Numbered from the stretch's first letter, positions 16,634 through 25,786 are shown. The stretch: 35,158 nucleotides of DNA from Muribaculaceae bacterium (GCA_016281825.1 JAEEJI010000199.1:1-35158), one strand, 5' to 3'. A program made the numbers and translations. Notes: generated by a model from the letters alone, not told the origin.

Positions 16634-19600
16634 TTATTTCATCACTTTCACCGTACTGGTTGTACCGTCGGTGTAGCGCGTGACGATGATGTTCACGCCT
16701 TCGAACGGGCGGTCGCTAACCTGACCCATGGCGTTGACATATTGCACGCTTTGTACTTCTCGGCTAGCATTGATGCTATTGACATCAGTGGTCGGGTTGA
16801 CATTGATCGTGAGTTTAAGCCATTGACTATGCCCTTTGGCAGTCATGCGAACAAGCATCGAGCGTTTGCCTTGCTGCTTGCCGATTACAGCCAAATTGTT
16901 GTCATCACCATCCTTGGTGACGGTCATCACATCGTCATCGACCTCGCCATCGAGATAGTAGCGCTCGCGGGCACCATTATCGGCATGGGCAAAGTAGGTG
17001 GCCAAATCAACCATGTTTTCGCCTACTGGTACATCCACCTCGGCTTCGCTGACATCGGGCATGCAACCCAGATCGTCCATGGCGAAGTAGCAGGGGGTGA
17101 GCAAGCCATAGGTGTTGGCCTCGCTGCCACTGAAGCTGAAACTCAGCTTGGTGACCTTACCCAGCGGTCGCAGGTCTACCCATTCCCAAGTGTCAAGGAT
17201 ATAACGGTTAGCCTCGTTGGCGCGATAGTCGCCCAGGTTGAATTCCACGCTGCGTGTCTCGCGGTCGGCAGTGGTGCCCGTGATGGTCAAGGTGAAGTAA
17301 GAGCCTGACTCGAACGCTGCCTCGCCATAGCCTTCGCCGGTGAGCATGTTCTGGTAAGCATAGGCCGTGTTGGTTACATACATACCCATAATCGAGTCGC
17401 CCTCGGCATTATTGGTCACCACGATGGACGGAGTTGAACCATACCAGTCTAATGGTGATGCAATCAGGTAGTTGCTTGCGCTATGACCCGCACCGTTGGC
17501 ATTGCGCCACTGGTCATTGAGGCTGCCATACTCGGTCGAGGTCTCATTGCTCAGTGCATAGCCATACCAGTATTCGTAGGCAGGCATGGAGCCCTGATCA
17601 AATGCGAACGAACCGCTGTAGAATACGTCGCTCTCCAGGTCGTAACACTGATCGTGCGAGTTCTCGGGCAAATAGTTGTCGTCAAACTCTGCCACAACCT
17701 GCTCTCCGCGGACAATCACGCCTGCCTTAGCGGTGACGCTTTGGCCGTCAGCACTAGTGACTTTCACGCGATAGCCCCAAGTGTACTCGGGCTGCACGGT
17801 GAGGGTGGCATCGGTACCCAGACTGTTGTTCATCTGGTCAGTCCACTCATAGGTGTAAGGCTCGTCACCGCCCGCTACAACAGGTGCGAGCGTTGCTTCG
17901 CCACCTGCCTCGATGGTGGCACCTGCCAGCGTTGCGGTCAGCGCAGGGATGTCGCGCAAGGTGGTGAACTCGATGCTCGCAATCGCACTCTCATTGCCCA
18001 GTGCGCTCACATTTAAGAAGTAGGCCTCATACTTGGTGTTCTCGTCCAAGCCGTCAAACGTGGTGGTTGCCTCTTGGCCAGCCATCACCGACTGCGGCGT
18101 ACCCGCCTTCAGCTCTTCGGCGGTTGGAGCTGCCTTGGCGCCCTCGGCCTTGACCACTTGGCTATAGAGCTTGCCGCTCACCGTCCATTGGGTCTTCACA
18201 TCGGCACTGTTGATGGTAAGGTTGGCGACCATAGGATAGCCCTCGGCCAACTCGGGAGTCTCCTCGCTGAGCTCGACAAACTCGTAGGCGCCAATGGTCG
18301 GGGTCTCGGTGTTGCGCTCCACGCCGTCGGCATCGACAGTGATAAAGTCAACGGGAAGGGCGGCGCATAGGTTGCCCTGCTGGCGCAGATGCAAGTCGAC
18401 CTCGCTCAAGAACTGAGCTTGCTCGGCGATGTTGCCACTATTGCCCTCCAGGGCATTGAGCGCGTCAACGTCGGTGTCAGTCAGCACGGTGGAACCATAG
18501 AAGGCATTGTTGACAAACTTCGCCTTGCCATTGGCATTGCTGTGCATCCACATCACAGTGCTGCTGGTGGTGTTCTGGAACAAATTGTTCTGCAACAAGA
18601 TGTTGTCAAACGACAACGGGTTACGGGTTGCAGTATAGAAGCAATAGCCTCCGTTGCCAGCGATGCGCACCGTGTTGTTGTAGAGCGAGATATTCTTGTT
18701 GTCGCAGTCTATTTCAATGCCCACGCTGCTGTTGCTGGGCGACTGCGTGATTGACACCACGTTGTTATAGACCAGAATCGGCTCGTTAGCAGTGCCGTAG
18801 CTCTCCATGCGCAACTCAATACCACCGCTGTAGTAGCTGGTCTCGTTGGTAATCTTGTTGCCGGCAATGACTGCCTTGCCGCGCACACGAGCGGCATCGA
18901 TGCCCCAGTAGCTGGTCTTTTGGGTTGTTGACTGGTAAATGGTGTTGTTCTCAATCACCATGTCGTCCTCATCATACACATAGATACCCTTGCTGCCGCA
19001 CTCGCTGATGGTGTTGCCACGCACGACGAGTCCCTTCTCGCGGCTGAGTGCCACATAGTTGGTGCCACCCAGGTAGAAACCGATGTAACCACCTTCAAGC
19101 AGGTTGTCCTCAAAGGTAGCATAGTCGTTGTTGTGGTTGTCTTCGTTCAGGCCGAAGGTCTTCACCAGGTTGATGCCGCTGTAGCCGCTGGTCACTGGCG
19201 TGGCCTTGACGTGCGTGTCGCGCAGGGTGAAGTGGTGCGAGCGGTCGTAGACGCACACCACATAGCTGTATTCGCTTTCGCGCGATGGGATGAAGCTCAT
19301 CTTCTCGAAGGTGACATAAGGCGTGTTCTCGACAAACACCACACCTTTCTTATAAGAAGAACTGCTAGGCAAATACTCGCTGCTGCCCGAACCGGTCACA
19401 ATCACCTTGTCACGGTCGCTGCTGAGACTAGTGAAGGTAATGGTGTTCTGTTCACTGACACCCGGTACATTGCTGAACCAGACGTTTTCGGCATAGGTGC
19501 CGTCCTCGACCTGGAAGGTGACTGCACCCTCGACACCGCCTTGCAGGGCCGTGGTGGCAGCGGCAAAGGTAGCATAGTGCGCGTTGTCGCTCGCGCCGAT

Positions 19601-22600
19601 GATGTAGTTGCCCTTCAGACCGGCCTTAATGGTGCGTTGAGCCGCTGTGGCATCAACCGCCATCTCGCTCTCGGCGACGGTCACACTTTTGACCTGTGCG
19701 GTCACGGTGTTGCCAGCGGTGGCATCTTCGGCGATGTCATAGGTCAGCCACAAATAGTAGTCACCGTTCTCGGTGATGGCTAGCGGCTCGTTGAGCGTGA
19801 TGACGTTCTCGCCGTCGGTGACGGTGGTGACAGTCGCCAGCAGGTTGTTGATGCCGAACGATGCGTTGTGTGCAGTGTAATAGAGCTTGGCAGCGGCGAT
19901 GTCGGTCGTGCCAGAGGCATCAAACTTCACGCTAGTGACACTGATTGGATCTTTATCACCGCTGACATTGAGCTTGATTTGCTGCATGGGGTTGTCCTGC
20001 GAGTTGCGCATGACATCGTCGGTGGTGTTCGCAACCGTGATGGCCTCGACAACAAACGGTGTCTTTTCGTGCAGACTCACCTCCATTTCCCAACCATCGA
20101 GGGTTGAGGCGGTGGTGTTGGCCTCGAAGACCACGGTCAGCGAACCGTCCTCGGCCTTGCTCACCAAGTTGGCGGGACCAGTGGTGGTGCTATAACCCGT
20201 GACCGAACCCAGGATGTTATCTTGGATAGCCTCACGGCCGCTATAGATGAACATCTTGCCCGAGCCAATCGAGAAGGTCGACTTGGTGTCGATTTGCACG
20301 GCACTGTTGTCACGGCCTGGTACAAAGATGGTCGTGCCCTTGAAGCCCTTGGTCAACTTGCCGTCCTTGCCGCCGTCGTCGTAGAACATCAGCGGGTCGG
20401 TGACGGTGACGATGTTGGTACCGCTCACCATGTTGTAGATATACTTCACCACACGCGCACCGTCGGGGTCGCCGTTCTCAACAGCGGTCTCGCCTGCGGC
20501 ATCGACCAGGGCGGAAATCCTGGCGTCGATGGCAGTCTCGGCAGGAGCGTCGGCCTTGACATCGATGGTCAGCCACAGGTAGTTGCTGCCCTCGGCCAGG
20601 TCGTGGTTGCCGACAATGGTGATGGCGCTAGTCTCAGGATTCTCAACCGAGCCAAATGCCACTGCCGTCTCACGGTCGTTGGTGTTGTTATAGTAGAGGC
20701 TCATCTTGCTTACAGCCGATTGGGTGTCCTTCATGTCAACCTTGACACCCGTCAGGGTCTTCACGGTGAGGGTTCCCTCGGTCACCACCTCCATGTCGAG
20801 CAGGGCGGCATCGGTGGCACCCACGGCGAGCACGTCGCTGCTGGTCTGGTTGACGGTGACCTCATTGATAGTCATGTCATGGTTCTGGAACGGACGCACG
20901 GTGGCCATCCAACCCGTACCGGCATAGTAGCTGCTGGTAGTCTTGGGGTTAAAGCGGATGGTCAGCGAACCGTCGGCGCTGGTCGAGCGAATCTTCTTGC
21001 CCGGACCCACCGTGGCCTCGCTGGCATCCTTCAGGTTCCACAACAGATTCTCGCTATTGATGCTGGTGCCGCTGTAAATTTCAAACACGGCACGGGTGCC
21101 ATAGCTTGAGCTTGCATAGTATACATCAAACTTTGAGAAATCAATTTCGGCGACAGTGTTCTCCTGGGTCGGAGTGAATGTGACTATATAATCAGTGTTT
21201 TCGGTCTCGTACTTGCCGCTGTAGCCCTCGGTGTGGGTGAACTTCCACTCGCCCTTGATGTTGTGGCTGTGGCTGCCTTGCGTGGCATGGCAGATGTTGT
21301 CAACCAAGCGGGTGGCGGTCACTGTTTCGGCAGGAGTCTGGGCTGTACCGGCCACAGTGACATCCTGCAGCGACAAGGTGATCTCCTCGCCATTCTCGGC
21401 CTCCTCATTAAGATCAAGCACGATGGCAAAGTAGTTGTGTCCCTCAATCAGCTCCTGAGTGCCAGCGATGGCGATGGCAGTGCTGGTGACCTCGGCCTCG
21501 CCAAACTTGTTGGTGGTGGCAAACTCGTTCTTCTTGCCCAAGAAGTATACGGTGGCCTTAGCAATATTCTTCACATCGGCGGTATTCACGTTAATGCCGG
21601 TCACGCTCAGTGGATTGCTGGTGTTGTCGGTCAGCACGTCGACCACGAGCATCTGCACATCCTTGTCACCAGCGGCGACAGTGGCGCTCGATGCGGCCTC
21701 ACCCGTGACACTGTTCAGGGTCATGTCACCAGGCAGGAACTGCGAGACAGTGGCCTCCCAACCCTCGGCAGGAACACCGGTCGTACTGTTGAGCGTCACG
21801 GTCATCGAACCGTCCTCGGCGGTCGACTTCACAATCTCGGCATCGTCGAGTAGGGTGGTGATGAGGTTAGCCTCGTTGGCTTCACGGCCGTTGTAGAACT
21901 TAAACACGTCGTTCAAGCCAGTCGACGAGGTATTGAAGATGGCCAAGCGGGTGAAATCCACCTTGATGGCTTGGCCCTCGGTGGCGGGGACAAAGGTGAC
22001 TTGACCGTTGAAGTGCAGGCTAATCTTGCCATCCTTGCCACCGTCATCATAGAAGTTGGCGGCATCATCGATGGTGTAGGTGGTGGCCTCGGCACCCATC
22101 AGGATTTTGTTCTCAATCGTGATGGCATCGCCCGTTGTGGCAGTAGGGGTGCGCTCCTCGCCAGCTACCTTCACGGTCTGGATAGCGAGAGTGGGGATAT
22201 CGCCCGATGCATCTGGCAGGATATCGGCAACTACCATCAACTTGTTGTGACCATTCTTGAGCGTCACATTGGTGGCGGTCAGTGCGTCGCCCGTAGCGAG
22301 TACATTGGTTCCGTTCATCAGGCGCACGTTGGTGACCTGCGTCGAGCCAGCCAGTGCGCTGGCGTCAATCGTGAGTTGGTCCAACGTCAGCGGGTTGCCG
22401 CCGCCGTCCATCACCACGTCCACGCCAAAGATTTCCTGGTCCTTGGCACCACGCCAGGTGTTGGCCAGACCCGTGATGGCGGTCGTGCTCACATACTCCA
22501 TGTCCTTCGGACTCAGGCTGGTGACAGTGATGTTGAAACCTTTCTGGCCGTTAGGTGATGTAGAATGGAAGCCAAACGACAGTTTCCCATCATCTGACGT

Positions 22601-23032
22601 GCTGGTATAAGTTTCTCCTACCGACTGACTGCTATATCTCCTGATAGAGCCGTCGGGCAGATAGTTTGATTGCCCCTCAGCACCAGTCCCGGCACCATAG
22701 GCAATCTTTTCAATCGCACCATCATAGAGCAACAAGTAGTTGTTCGTTCCGTCCAAGTCGCAACTATTGACGGTGATTTGAATCACTTCACCTTCGTTGG
22801 CTGGGGTGAACACGACTCCGCAGTCCCTGTAAGACGGGATGTTGGAGCCCTCGGCCGCGGCTTTGAAGGTAATTGTTCCATCGACAGTGAATTGTTCCAG
22901 TCCGTCGCTGGTCTTGAGAATGAAAGCATTCTCGCTGTCACTCCAGGCCTTGCGTGGACCGGCTGCCGATGCCTCAATGGCGACACTCATAAGCATCACC
23001 ATCAAGAATAGACATGTTTTTAAGTACCTCAT
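16634..23032 (-). CDS. Giant secreted multi-domain protein with C-terminal sorting-type tail, behind a cobalamin riboswitch
   Basis: The product is 2132 residues with an N-terminal signal (MRYLKTCLFLMVMLMSVAIEASA). The first 1200 residues alternate four CUB-like blocks, each with a phrase like FYDDGGKDGK, VTFVPA and LFKFYNGREA, with four BNR-associated N-terminal-type modules (DMTLNSVTGEA, DMTINEVTVNQ and so on). Next is a right-handed beta-helix (about 1210-1580) with repeated VxxNxIxxxxxxGIxV turns, an FN3-like domain (about 1600-1700), an Ig-like part, and a DUF4465-like domain (about 1785-2000, YWYGYALSNETSTEYGSLND). The end is VQYVNAMGQVSDRPFEGVNI plus VTRYTDGTTSTVKVMK, a type IX-like tail. 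No catalytic residues were identified. Corrinoid capture or glycan binding at the surface are both guesses. Confidence 0.88.
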   Translation of the reverse strand: MRYLKTCLFLMVMLMSVAIEASAAGPRKAWSDSENAFILKTSDGLEQFTVDGTITFKAAAEGSNIPSYRDCGVVFTPANEGEVIQITVNSCDLDGTNNYLLLYDGAIEKIAYGAGTGAEGQSNYLPDGSIRRYSSQSVGETYTSTSDDGKLSFGFHSTSPNGQKGFNITVTSLSPKDMEYVSTTAITGLANTWRGAKDQEIFGVDVVMDGGGNPLTLDQLTIDASALAGSTQVTNVRLMNGTNVLATGDALTATNVTLKNGHNKLMVVADILPDASGDIPTLAIQTVKVAGEERTPTATTGDAITIENKILMGAEATTYTIDDAANFYDDGGKDGKISLHFNGQVTFVPATEGQAIKVDFTRLAIFNTSSTGLNDVFKFYNGREANEANLITTLLDDAEIVKSTAEDGSMTVTLNSTTGVPAEGWEATVSQFLPGDMTLNSVTGEAASSATVAAGDKDVQMLVVDVLTDNTSNPLSVTGINVNTADVKNIAKATVYFLGKKNEFATTNKFGEAEVTSTAIAIAGTQELIEGHNYFAIVLDLNEEAENGEEITLSLQDVTVAGTAQTPAETVTATRLVDNICHATQGSHSHNIKGEWKFTHTEGYSGKYETENTDYIVTFTPTQENTVAEIDFSKFDVYYASSSYGTRAVFEIYSGTSINSENLLWNLKDASEATVGPGKKIRSTSADGSLTIRFNPKTTSSYYAGTGWMATVRPFQNHDMTINEVTVNQTSSDVLAVGATDAALLDMEVVTEGTLTVKTLTGVKVDMKDTQSAVSKMSLYYNNTNDRETAVAFGSVENPETSAITIVGNHDLAEGSNYLWLTIDVKADAPAETAIDARISALVDAAGETAVENGDPDGARVVKYIYNMVSGTNIVTVTDPLMFYDDGGKDGKLTKGFKGTTIFVPGRDNSAVQIDTKSTFSIGSGKMFIYSGREAIQDNILGSVTGYSTTTGPANLVSKAEDGSLTVVFEANTTASTLDGWEMEVSLHEKTPFVVEAITVANTTDDVMRNSQDNPMQQIKLNVSGDKDPISVTSVKFDASGTTDIAAAKLYYTAHNASFGINNLLATVTTVTDGENVITLNEPLAITENGDYYLWLTYDIAEDATAGNTVTAQVKSVTVAESEMAVDATAAQRTIKAGLKGNYIIGASDNAHYATFAAATTALQGGVEGAVTFQVEDGTYAENVWFSNVPGVSEQNTITFTSLSSDRDKVIVTGSGSSEYLPSSSSYKKGVVFVENTPYVTFEKMSFIPSRESEYSYVVCVYDRSHHFTLRDTHVKATPVTSGYSGINLVKTFGLNEDNHNNDYATFEDNLLEGGYIGFYLGGTNYVALSREKGLVVRGNTISECGSKGIYVYDEDDMVIENNTIYQSTTQKTSYWGIDAARVRGKAVIAGNKITNETSYYSGGIELRMESYGTANEPILVYNNVVSITQSPSNSSVGIEIDCDNKNISLYNNTVRIAGNGGYCFYTATRNPLSFDNILLQNNLFQNTTSSTVMWMHSNANGKAKFVNNAFYGSTVLTDTDVDALNALEGNSGNIAEQAQFLSEVDLHLRQQGNLCAALPVDFITVDADGVERNTETPTIGAYEFVELSEETPELAEGYPMVANLTINSADVKTQWTVSGKLYSQVVKAEGAKAAPTAEELKAGTPQSVMAGQEATTTFDGLDENTKYEAYFLNVSALGNESAIASIEFTTLRDIPALTATLAGATIEAGGEATLAPVVAGGDEPYTYEWTDQMNNSLGTDATLTVQPEYTWGYRVKVTSADGQSVTAKAGVIVRGEQVVAEFDDNYLPENSHDQCYDLESDVFYSGSFAFDQGSMPAYEYWYGYALSNETSTEYGSLNDQWRNANGAGHSASNYLIASPLDWYGSTPSIVVTNNAEGDSIMGMYVTNTAYAYQNMLTGEGYGEAAFESGSYFTLTITGTTADRETRSVEFNLGDYRANEANRYILDTWEWVDLRPLGKVTKLSFSFSGSEANTYGLLTPCYFAMDDLGCMPDVSEAEVDVPVGENMVDLATYFAHADNGARERYYLDGEVDDDVMTVTKDGDDNNLAVIGKQQGKRSMLVRMTAKGHSQWLKLTINVNPTTDVNSINASREVQSVQYVNAMGQVSDRPFEGVNIIVTRYTDGTTSTVKVMK

Positions 23033-23135
23033 AGTTAGTTATTTTGGTTAACACTAGAAAATCTAGAGCATCTTGCCCTCACACGACTAGATGCCAAAAC
23101 ACAACGATGAGGCATGACACATGCCCACAACCTGC

Positions 23136-23153
23136 CCTTAATATTATATAAGG
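23136..23153 (-). other. AT-rich palindrome between riboswitch and giant gene
   Basis: CCTTA...TAAGG flanks ATATTATA in the 178-bp stretch between the aptamer and the ATG. It could belong to an expression platform, but no T-run follows, so it is not a classical terminator. Confidence 0.3.
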
Positions 23154-23209
23154 TGATACCTGATGTGTTCGGGCCCTAATTCCACGAGAGCACGAAATGA
23201 TTTAGATAA

Positions 23210-23400
23210 CATGGCAGGTCTTCTGACTTGTCCCATCGGTTTGCCGCCTTCCCATGGCAGATGCCACAGTGACGATGGTGTGCAAACCGACCTTTCGGTG
23301 TTGAAGGGGACTTACAGCAGCGGGTTCTGTTCAGGATTCTCACCTGATTCCCTTTTCAGCCGTGACGCGACGGACGCCCGTCACGGCCACCACATTACAT
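23210..23400 (-). ncRNA. Cobalamin (AdoCbl-type) riboswitch
   Basis: On the minus strand the conserved core is complete: AAAAGGGAATCAGGTGAGAA, TCC, then ACCCGCTGCTGTAA, a GGGAAGGC segment, and the B12-box end AAGTCAGAAGACCTGCC. Upstream in the RNA, GCCGTGACG and CGTCACGGC make a GC-rich stem, as expected for the peripheral helices. A Bacteroidetes promoter lies just upstream. The next gene on this strand is the 2132-residue secreted protein, whose ATG is 178 bp from the aptamer; there is no btuB or cobalamin biosynthesis gene in between. The outer boundaries are approximate. Confidence 0.93.
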
Positions 23401-23409
23401 TTCACGCCA

Positions 23410-23439
23410 CAAAATTACAAAAATAAATCCATTCACCAA
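23410..23439 (-). promoter_or_regulatory. Promoter driving the cobalamin riboswitch
   Basis: On the minus strand TTG (complement of 23437-23439), 19-bp spacer, TAATTTTG (complement of 23410-23417). Transcription would begin about 10 bp before the aptamer, with GGCGTGAAAT just after the -7 box. Confidence 0.68.
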
Positions 23440-23850
23440 CCAAATTTTTCGCACAATACCCTCAAAAATACAACAAATGAAACGAACGAAACAAATATGC
23501 TTCGCGTTTGTTTCGCGTTGATTCGCGGTTATATCAGACAACCATAACAACCCAGACAACAAAAATGAGTTGTTGATGTTGTCGCAGTTGTCTGACAATC
23601 TTTGATGGTCTTCGATGAATTTTGATGGTTTTGACGGTGATTCGCCATTAAAACCACCTTTTTCCTTAAAAAAAACGATTTTTTTAGCCTCCGGCCAGAA
23701 ATTTTAAAAGTGATTTTTGGTAATTTCTCGCCGTCAGGCGATAAAAACAACAACTGATTTCGCGTAAAGAATTAATTCGCGTAATTCGCGGTCTATTGTA
23801 GCGAGGCTGCAATTATGCATTGTGCATTATGCATTGTGCGAGTGCGAACC
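23427..23850. other. Non-coding stretch between riboswitch promoter and nuclease gene
   Basis: Apart from the -33 region of the riboswitch promoter, these roughly 420 bp contain no gene I can support. The stretch is AT-rich with several TTCGCG words (GTTTCGCGTTGATTCGCGG; ATTCGCGTAATTCGCGG) and ends in a TGCA-rich repeat. The short ORFs here lack family features. Confidence 0.6.
23814..23839. repeat. TGCA-rich short repeat
   Basis: ATGCATTGTGC, then ATTATGCATTGTGCG: two copies of an 11-14 bp word. A similar TGCAC/ATGCAT string follows the amidase gene. Confidence 0.55.
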
Positions 23851-24813
23851 TCACTGCCACAAGTCGAGGTCGCGTTGCTGTTTCATGGCGGAGGGGATGC
23901 CGGTGAAGGTGATGCCCGTGCGGCGCTCGACCTGCGCGACAGTGGTGGCGTGCGCCGAAAGACCTCCACCTTGGTTCTCCTTGTTTTCATAGATGAAAGC
24001 GATGGCGCGGCGTTGAGCCGGGGTATATAGCACCTTGTAAAACGCGGCGGGCACGGCGATGTCATTCTTTGGGCCGATGTGTCGCACACTGCCCCCCATG
24101 ATGGGGCCCGTATATACCCAGATAGAGCCGTCGCGCTTGGCCCAGCGGTGTACGCTCTCCTCCAAGTGACGCCATGGGCCATTGTTGAGCTTTTCGGCCT
24201 GTGGACACATGTTTGTCATCAAGAAGCACTCGCTCATCGCCTGTCGGTCCCAACGCATGTCCATCGCAGGCGCCATGTGACCGCGCGTGTAGCCACTCTT
24301 GCGGTAATCACCCCAGTCGGGAGAGCCAGCCACATTGGGGTCGCCGTTGAACTTGTGGCTCTTGCGCTTCTCGGCGGTGGGAGCATCAGCCATCACGACC
24401 ATCGTGTTCGTTAGTTCATAGACCACACACGACGGGATGCGCAGGCTGCGGTTGAAATAGACGGTAATGGCCTTGTAGTCCACGCGTTGGTTGCCCTGCG
24501 GCACAGTGACCGTGAGCAGCGACTTCCCGCTCGTTGGCGCGGACGTGCTCGACAACGACGATATGCGTGGCACGTTGGTCGGCTTTTGGACGCGTTTGGT
24601 GCTTTTCTTAGGCTTGGCAACTTTGCCTTTCGATGGTGTGTTCTTCGCCTTTTTGTTCTTCTTGGTTTTCTTGCCTTTCTTGGCGTTCTTCGCCTTGGTG
24701 CGTGCAGCGGCGCAGCACTCGGTGTTGCCCTGCAGACCGGTGGCAAGCTCGACTGCCGGCGTAAGCGCCAGCAGCGCAACAATCGCTAGGGTTATAAATC
24801 GTTTCATCTTCAA
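23851..24813 (-). CDS. Secreted DNA/RNA non-specific endonuclease with Lys-rich linker
   Basis: The product is 320 residues. A signal peptide (MKMKRFITLAIVALLALTPAVELA) is followed by a strongly basic low-complexity segment (about 36-78, repeats of KKGKKTKKNKKAK type), then a NUC1-type nuclease domain. The catalytic motif is present as YTRGHMAPAMDMRWD, with FLMTNMCPQ and LNNGPWRHLEE following; the first carries the general-base His and the later Asn the metal site. The family cleaves DNA and RNA using Mg2+. The basic segment could bind nucleic acid or cell-surface polyanions. A related nuclease lies 57 bp upstream on the same strand, so the two probably form an operon. Confidence 0.92.
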   Translation of the reverse strand: MKMKRFITLAIVALLALTPAVELATGLQGNTECCAAARTKAKNAKKGKKTKKNKKAKNTPSKGKVAKPKKSTKRVQKPTNVPRISSLSSTSAPTSGKSLLTVTVPQGNQRVDYKAITVYFNRSLRIPSCVVYELTNTMVVMADAPTAEKRKSHKFNGDPNVAGSPDWGDYRKSGYTRGHMAPAMDMRWDRQAMSECFLMTNMCPQAEKLNNGPWRHLEESVHRWAKRDGSIWVYTGPIMGGSVRHIGPKNDIAVPAAFYKVLYTPAQRRAIAFIYENKENQGGGLSAHATTVAQVERRTGITFTGIPSAMKQQRDLDLWQ

Positions 24814-24830
24814 ATATAAATCAACATACA

Positions 24831-24862
24831 GCCTCCCCCCTTAGGGGGGACTGAGGGGGGCT
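24831..24862. repeat. C/G-run repeat between the nuclease genes
   Basis: GCCTCCCCCCTTAGGGGGGA then CTGAGGGGGGCT; same family as the elements near birA and before the zinc-ribbon gene. It occupies most of the gap between the two nucleases. Confidence 0.65.
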
Positions 24863-24869
24863 ATCACAT

Positions 24870-25676
24870 TTACCATCTCACGTGCAAGAATGATGCCAAT
24901 GCTGACGAACGCTCGATGCGGTCTTCCTGATCATCGGGCAGGACGGCAAAGAAGTCGATACCCGTCAGCCGTTCCACCGAGTCGACGCTCACCACATAAT
25001 GCCGGAGCGAACCGTTGCTGGGAGCGTTGGGATAGATGAACGCCACAGCGCGACGCGGCCATACACGATGCGCCAGCATCACCTTGTAAAAATACTTGGG
25101 GATAGCCACGCCTGCCGGGGTGCGTTCCAGCCCCGGCTCAATGACAGGTCCCACAGCAATGACCAGTGCCCCGTCGCGTCGAGCCCACTCACGCGCCTTC
25201 TCCTCCACGCGGTTCCAGCCACCCTCATTGAGCGAGTTGTCCTGTGGACAGATGTTCGGCATCAAGAACGACTGCTGCATGGCCTGCGCGTCCCATTTCA
25301 TGTCGCCCGCCGGTGCCATGTGCCCGCGTGACATGCCACTGCCACGAAAGGCCGAAGGCTCGGCGCAGCCCGAGACTGTGTCGTCGCGCTCAAACCCTTT
25401 GGCGCGGGGCACTGTGCCTAGTGTCTCATCAGCCGTGAGCTCATAGAGCACGCAGCGTGGTAAGTGCGCCGCCGAGTCATAGTAGACCCGAAAACCGAGG
25501 TAGTCAACGCGTTGGCATTGCGGCAGGTCAACCAGCTGCAGACTGTCGGCCATGCCAGCGCTCCAACCGTCATCGCCTGAATGCCGCCCGCACTGCCGCA
25601 CCAACAAAAATGTCACCAGGGCAACTACCGCCGCCCAAACAACAAGCTCTATCTGCCATTTATGCTCGCTGAGCAT
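24870..25676 (-). CDS. Membrane-anchored DNA/RNA non-specific endonuclease
   Basis: The product is 268 residues. An N-terminal hydrophobic helix (IELVVWAAVVALVTFLLV, about 9-26) lacks a clear cleavage site, suggesting a signal anchor. The nuclease domain carries GMSRGHMAPAGDMKWDAQAM, with the catalytic His, then SFLMPNICPQDNSLNEGGWN. It is collinear with the nuclease downstream (TRGHMAPAMDM; FLMTNMCPQ) but has no Lys-rich linker, so the pair arose by duplication followed by a change in the N-terminal part. Expected activity is Mg2+-dependent cleavage of extracytoplasmic DNA/RNA, for defence or nutrient recovery. No promoter was recognised upstream, where repeats lie. Confidence 0.91.
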   Translation of the reverse strand: MLSEHKWQIELVVWAAVVALVTFLLVRQCGRHSGDDGWSAGMADSLQLVDLPQCQRVDYLGFRVYYDSAAHLPRCVLYELTADETLGTVPRAKGFERDDTVSGCAEPSAFRGSGMSRGHMAPAGDMKWDAQAMQQSFLMPNICPQDNSLNEGGWNRVEEKAREWARRDGALVIAVGPVIEPGLERTPAGVAIPKYFYKVMLAHRVWPRRAVAFIYPNAPSNGSLRHYVVSVDSVERLTGIDFFAVLPDDQEDRIERSSALASFLHVRW

Positions 25677-25682
25677 GGGGGG

Positions 25683-25708
25683 TAAGAGTTAATAGTTAAG
25701 AGTTGAGG
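25683..25708. repeat. 7-bp tandem repeat array (AAGAGTT type)
   Basis: AAGAGTT, AATAGTT, AAGAGTT, GAGGGTT in 7-bp phase, followed by a CCCCCCTCAATCCCCCC block of the C/G-run family and then a second AAGAGTT array. Confidence 0.7.
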
Positions 25709-25716
25709 GTTAATTC

Positions 25717-25737
25717 GCCCCCCTCAATCCCCCCTGA
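25717..25737. repeat. C/G-run repeat fragment
   Basis: CGCCCCCCTCAATCCCCCCTG corresponds to one half (complement of GGGGGGATTGAGGGGGGCG) of the C/G-run elements; it splits two 7-bp arrays, as if inserted into one. Confidence 0.5.
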
Positions 25738-25739
25738 AG

Positions 25740-25768
25740 AGTTAAGAGTTGAGAGTTAAGGGTTGAGG
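25740..25768. repeat. 7-bp tandem repeat array (AAGAGTT type)
   Basis: AAGAGTT, GAGAGTT, AAGGGTT, GAGG in 7-bp phase; it continues the array at 25683-25708 beyond the intervening C/G-run fragment. Confidence 0.65.
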
Positions 25769-25786
25769 TCGCGGCGACAGTGGCGC

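Noticed and set aside
20222-21109. 295-codon plus-strand ORF and similar ones at 19133-19783, 21233-21853 and 21971-22558
   Set aside because: All are antisense shadows of the 2132-residue gene; none shows a start signal or known domain.
23144-23212. 22-codon minus-strand ORF starting at the end of the aptamer
   Set aside because: No ribosome-binding signal and no similarity recognised; the ATG overlaps the riboswitch flank. A leader peptide cannot be ruled out but is unsupported.
23163-23426. 87-codon plus-strand ORF
   Set aside because: It is the complement of the cobalamin riboswitch and its promoter, so structured RNA explains the sequence.
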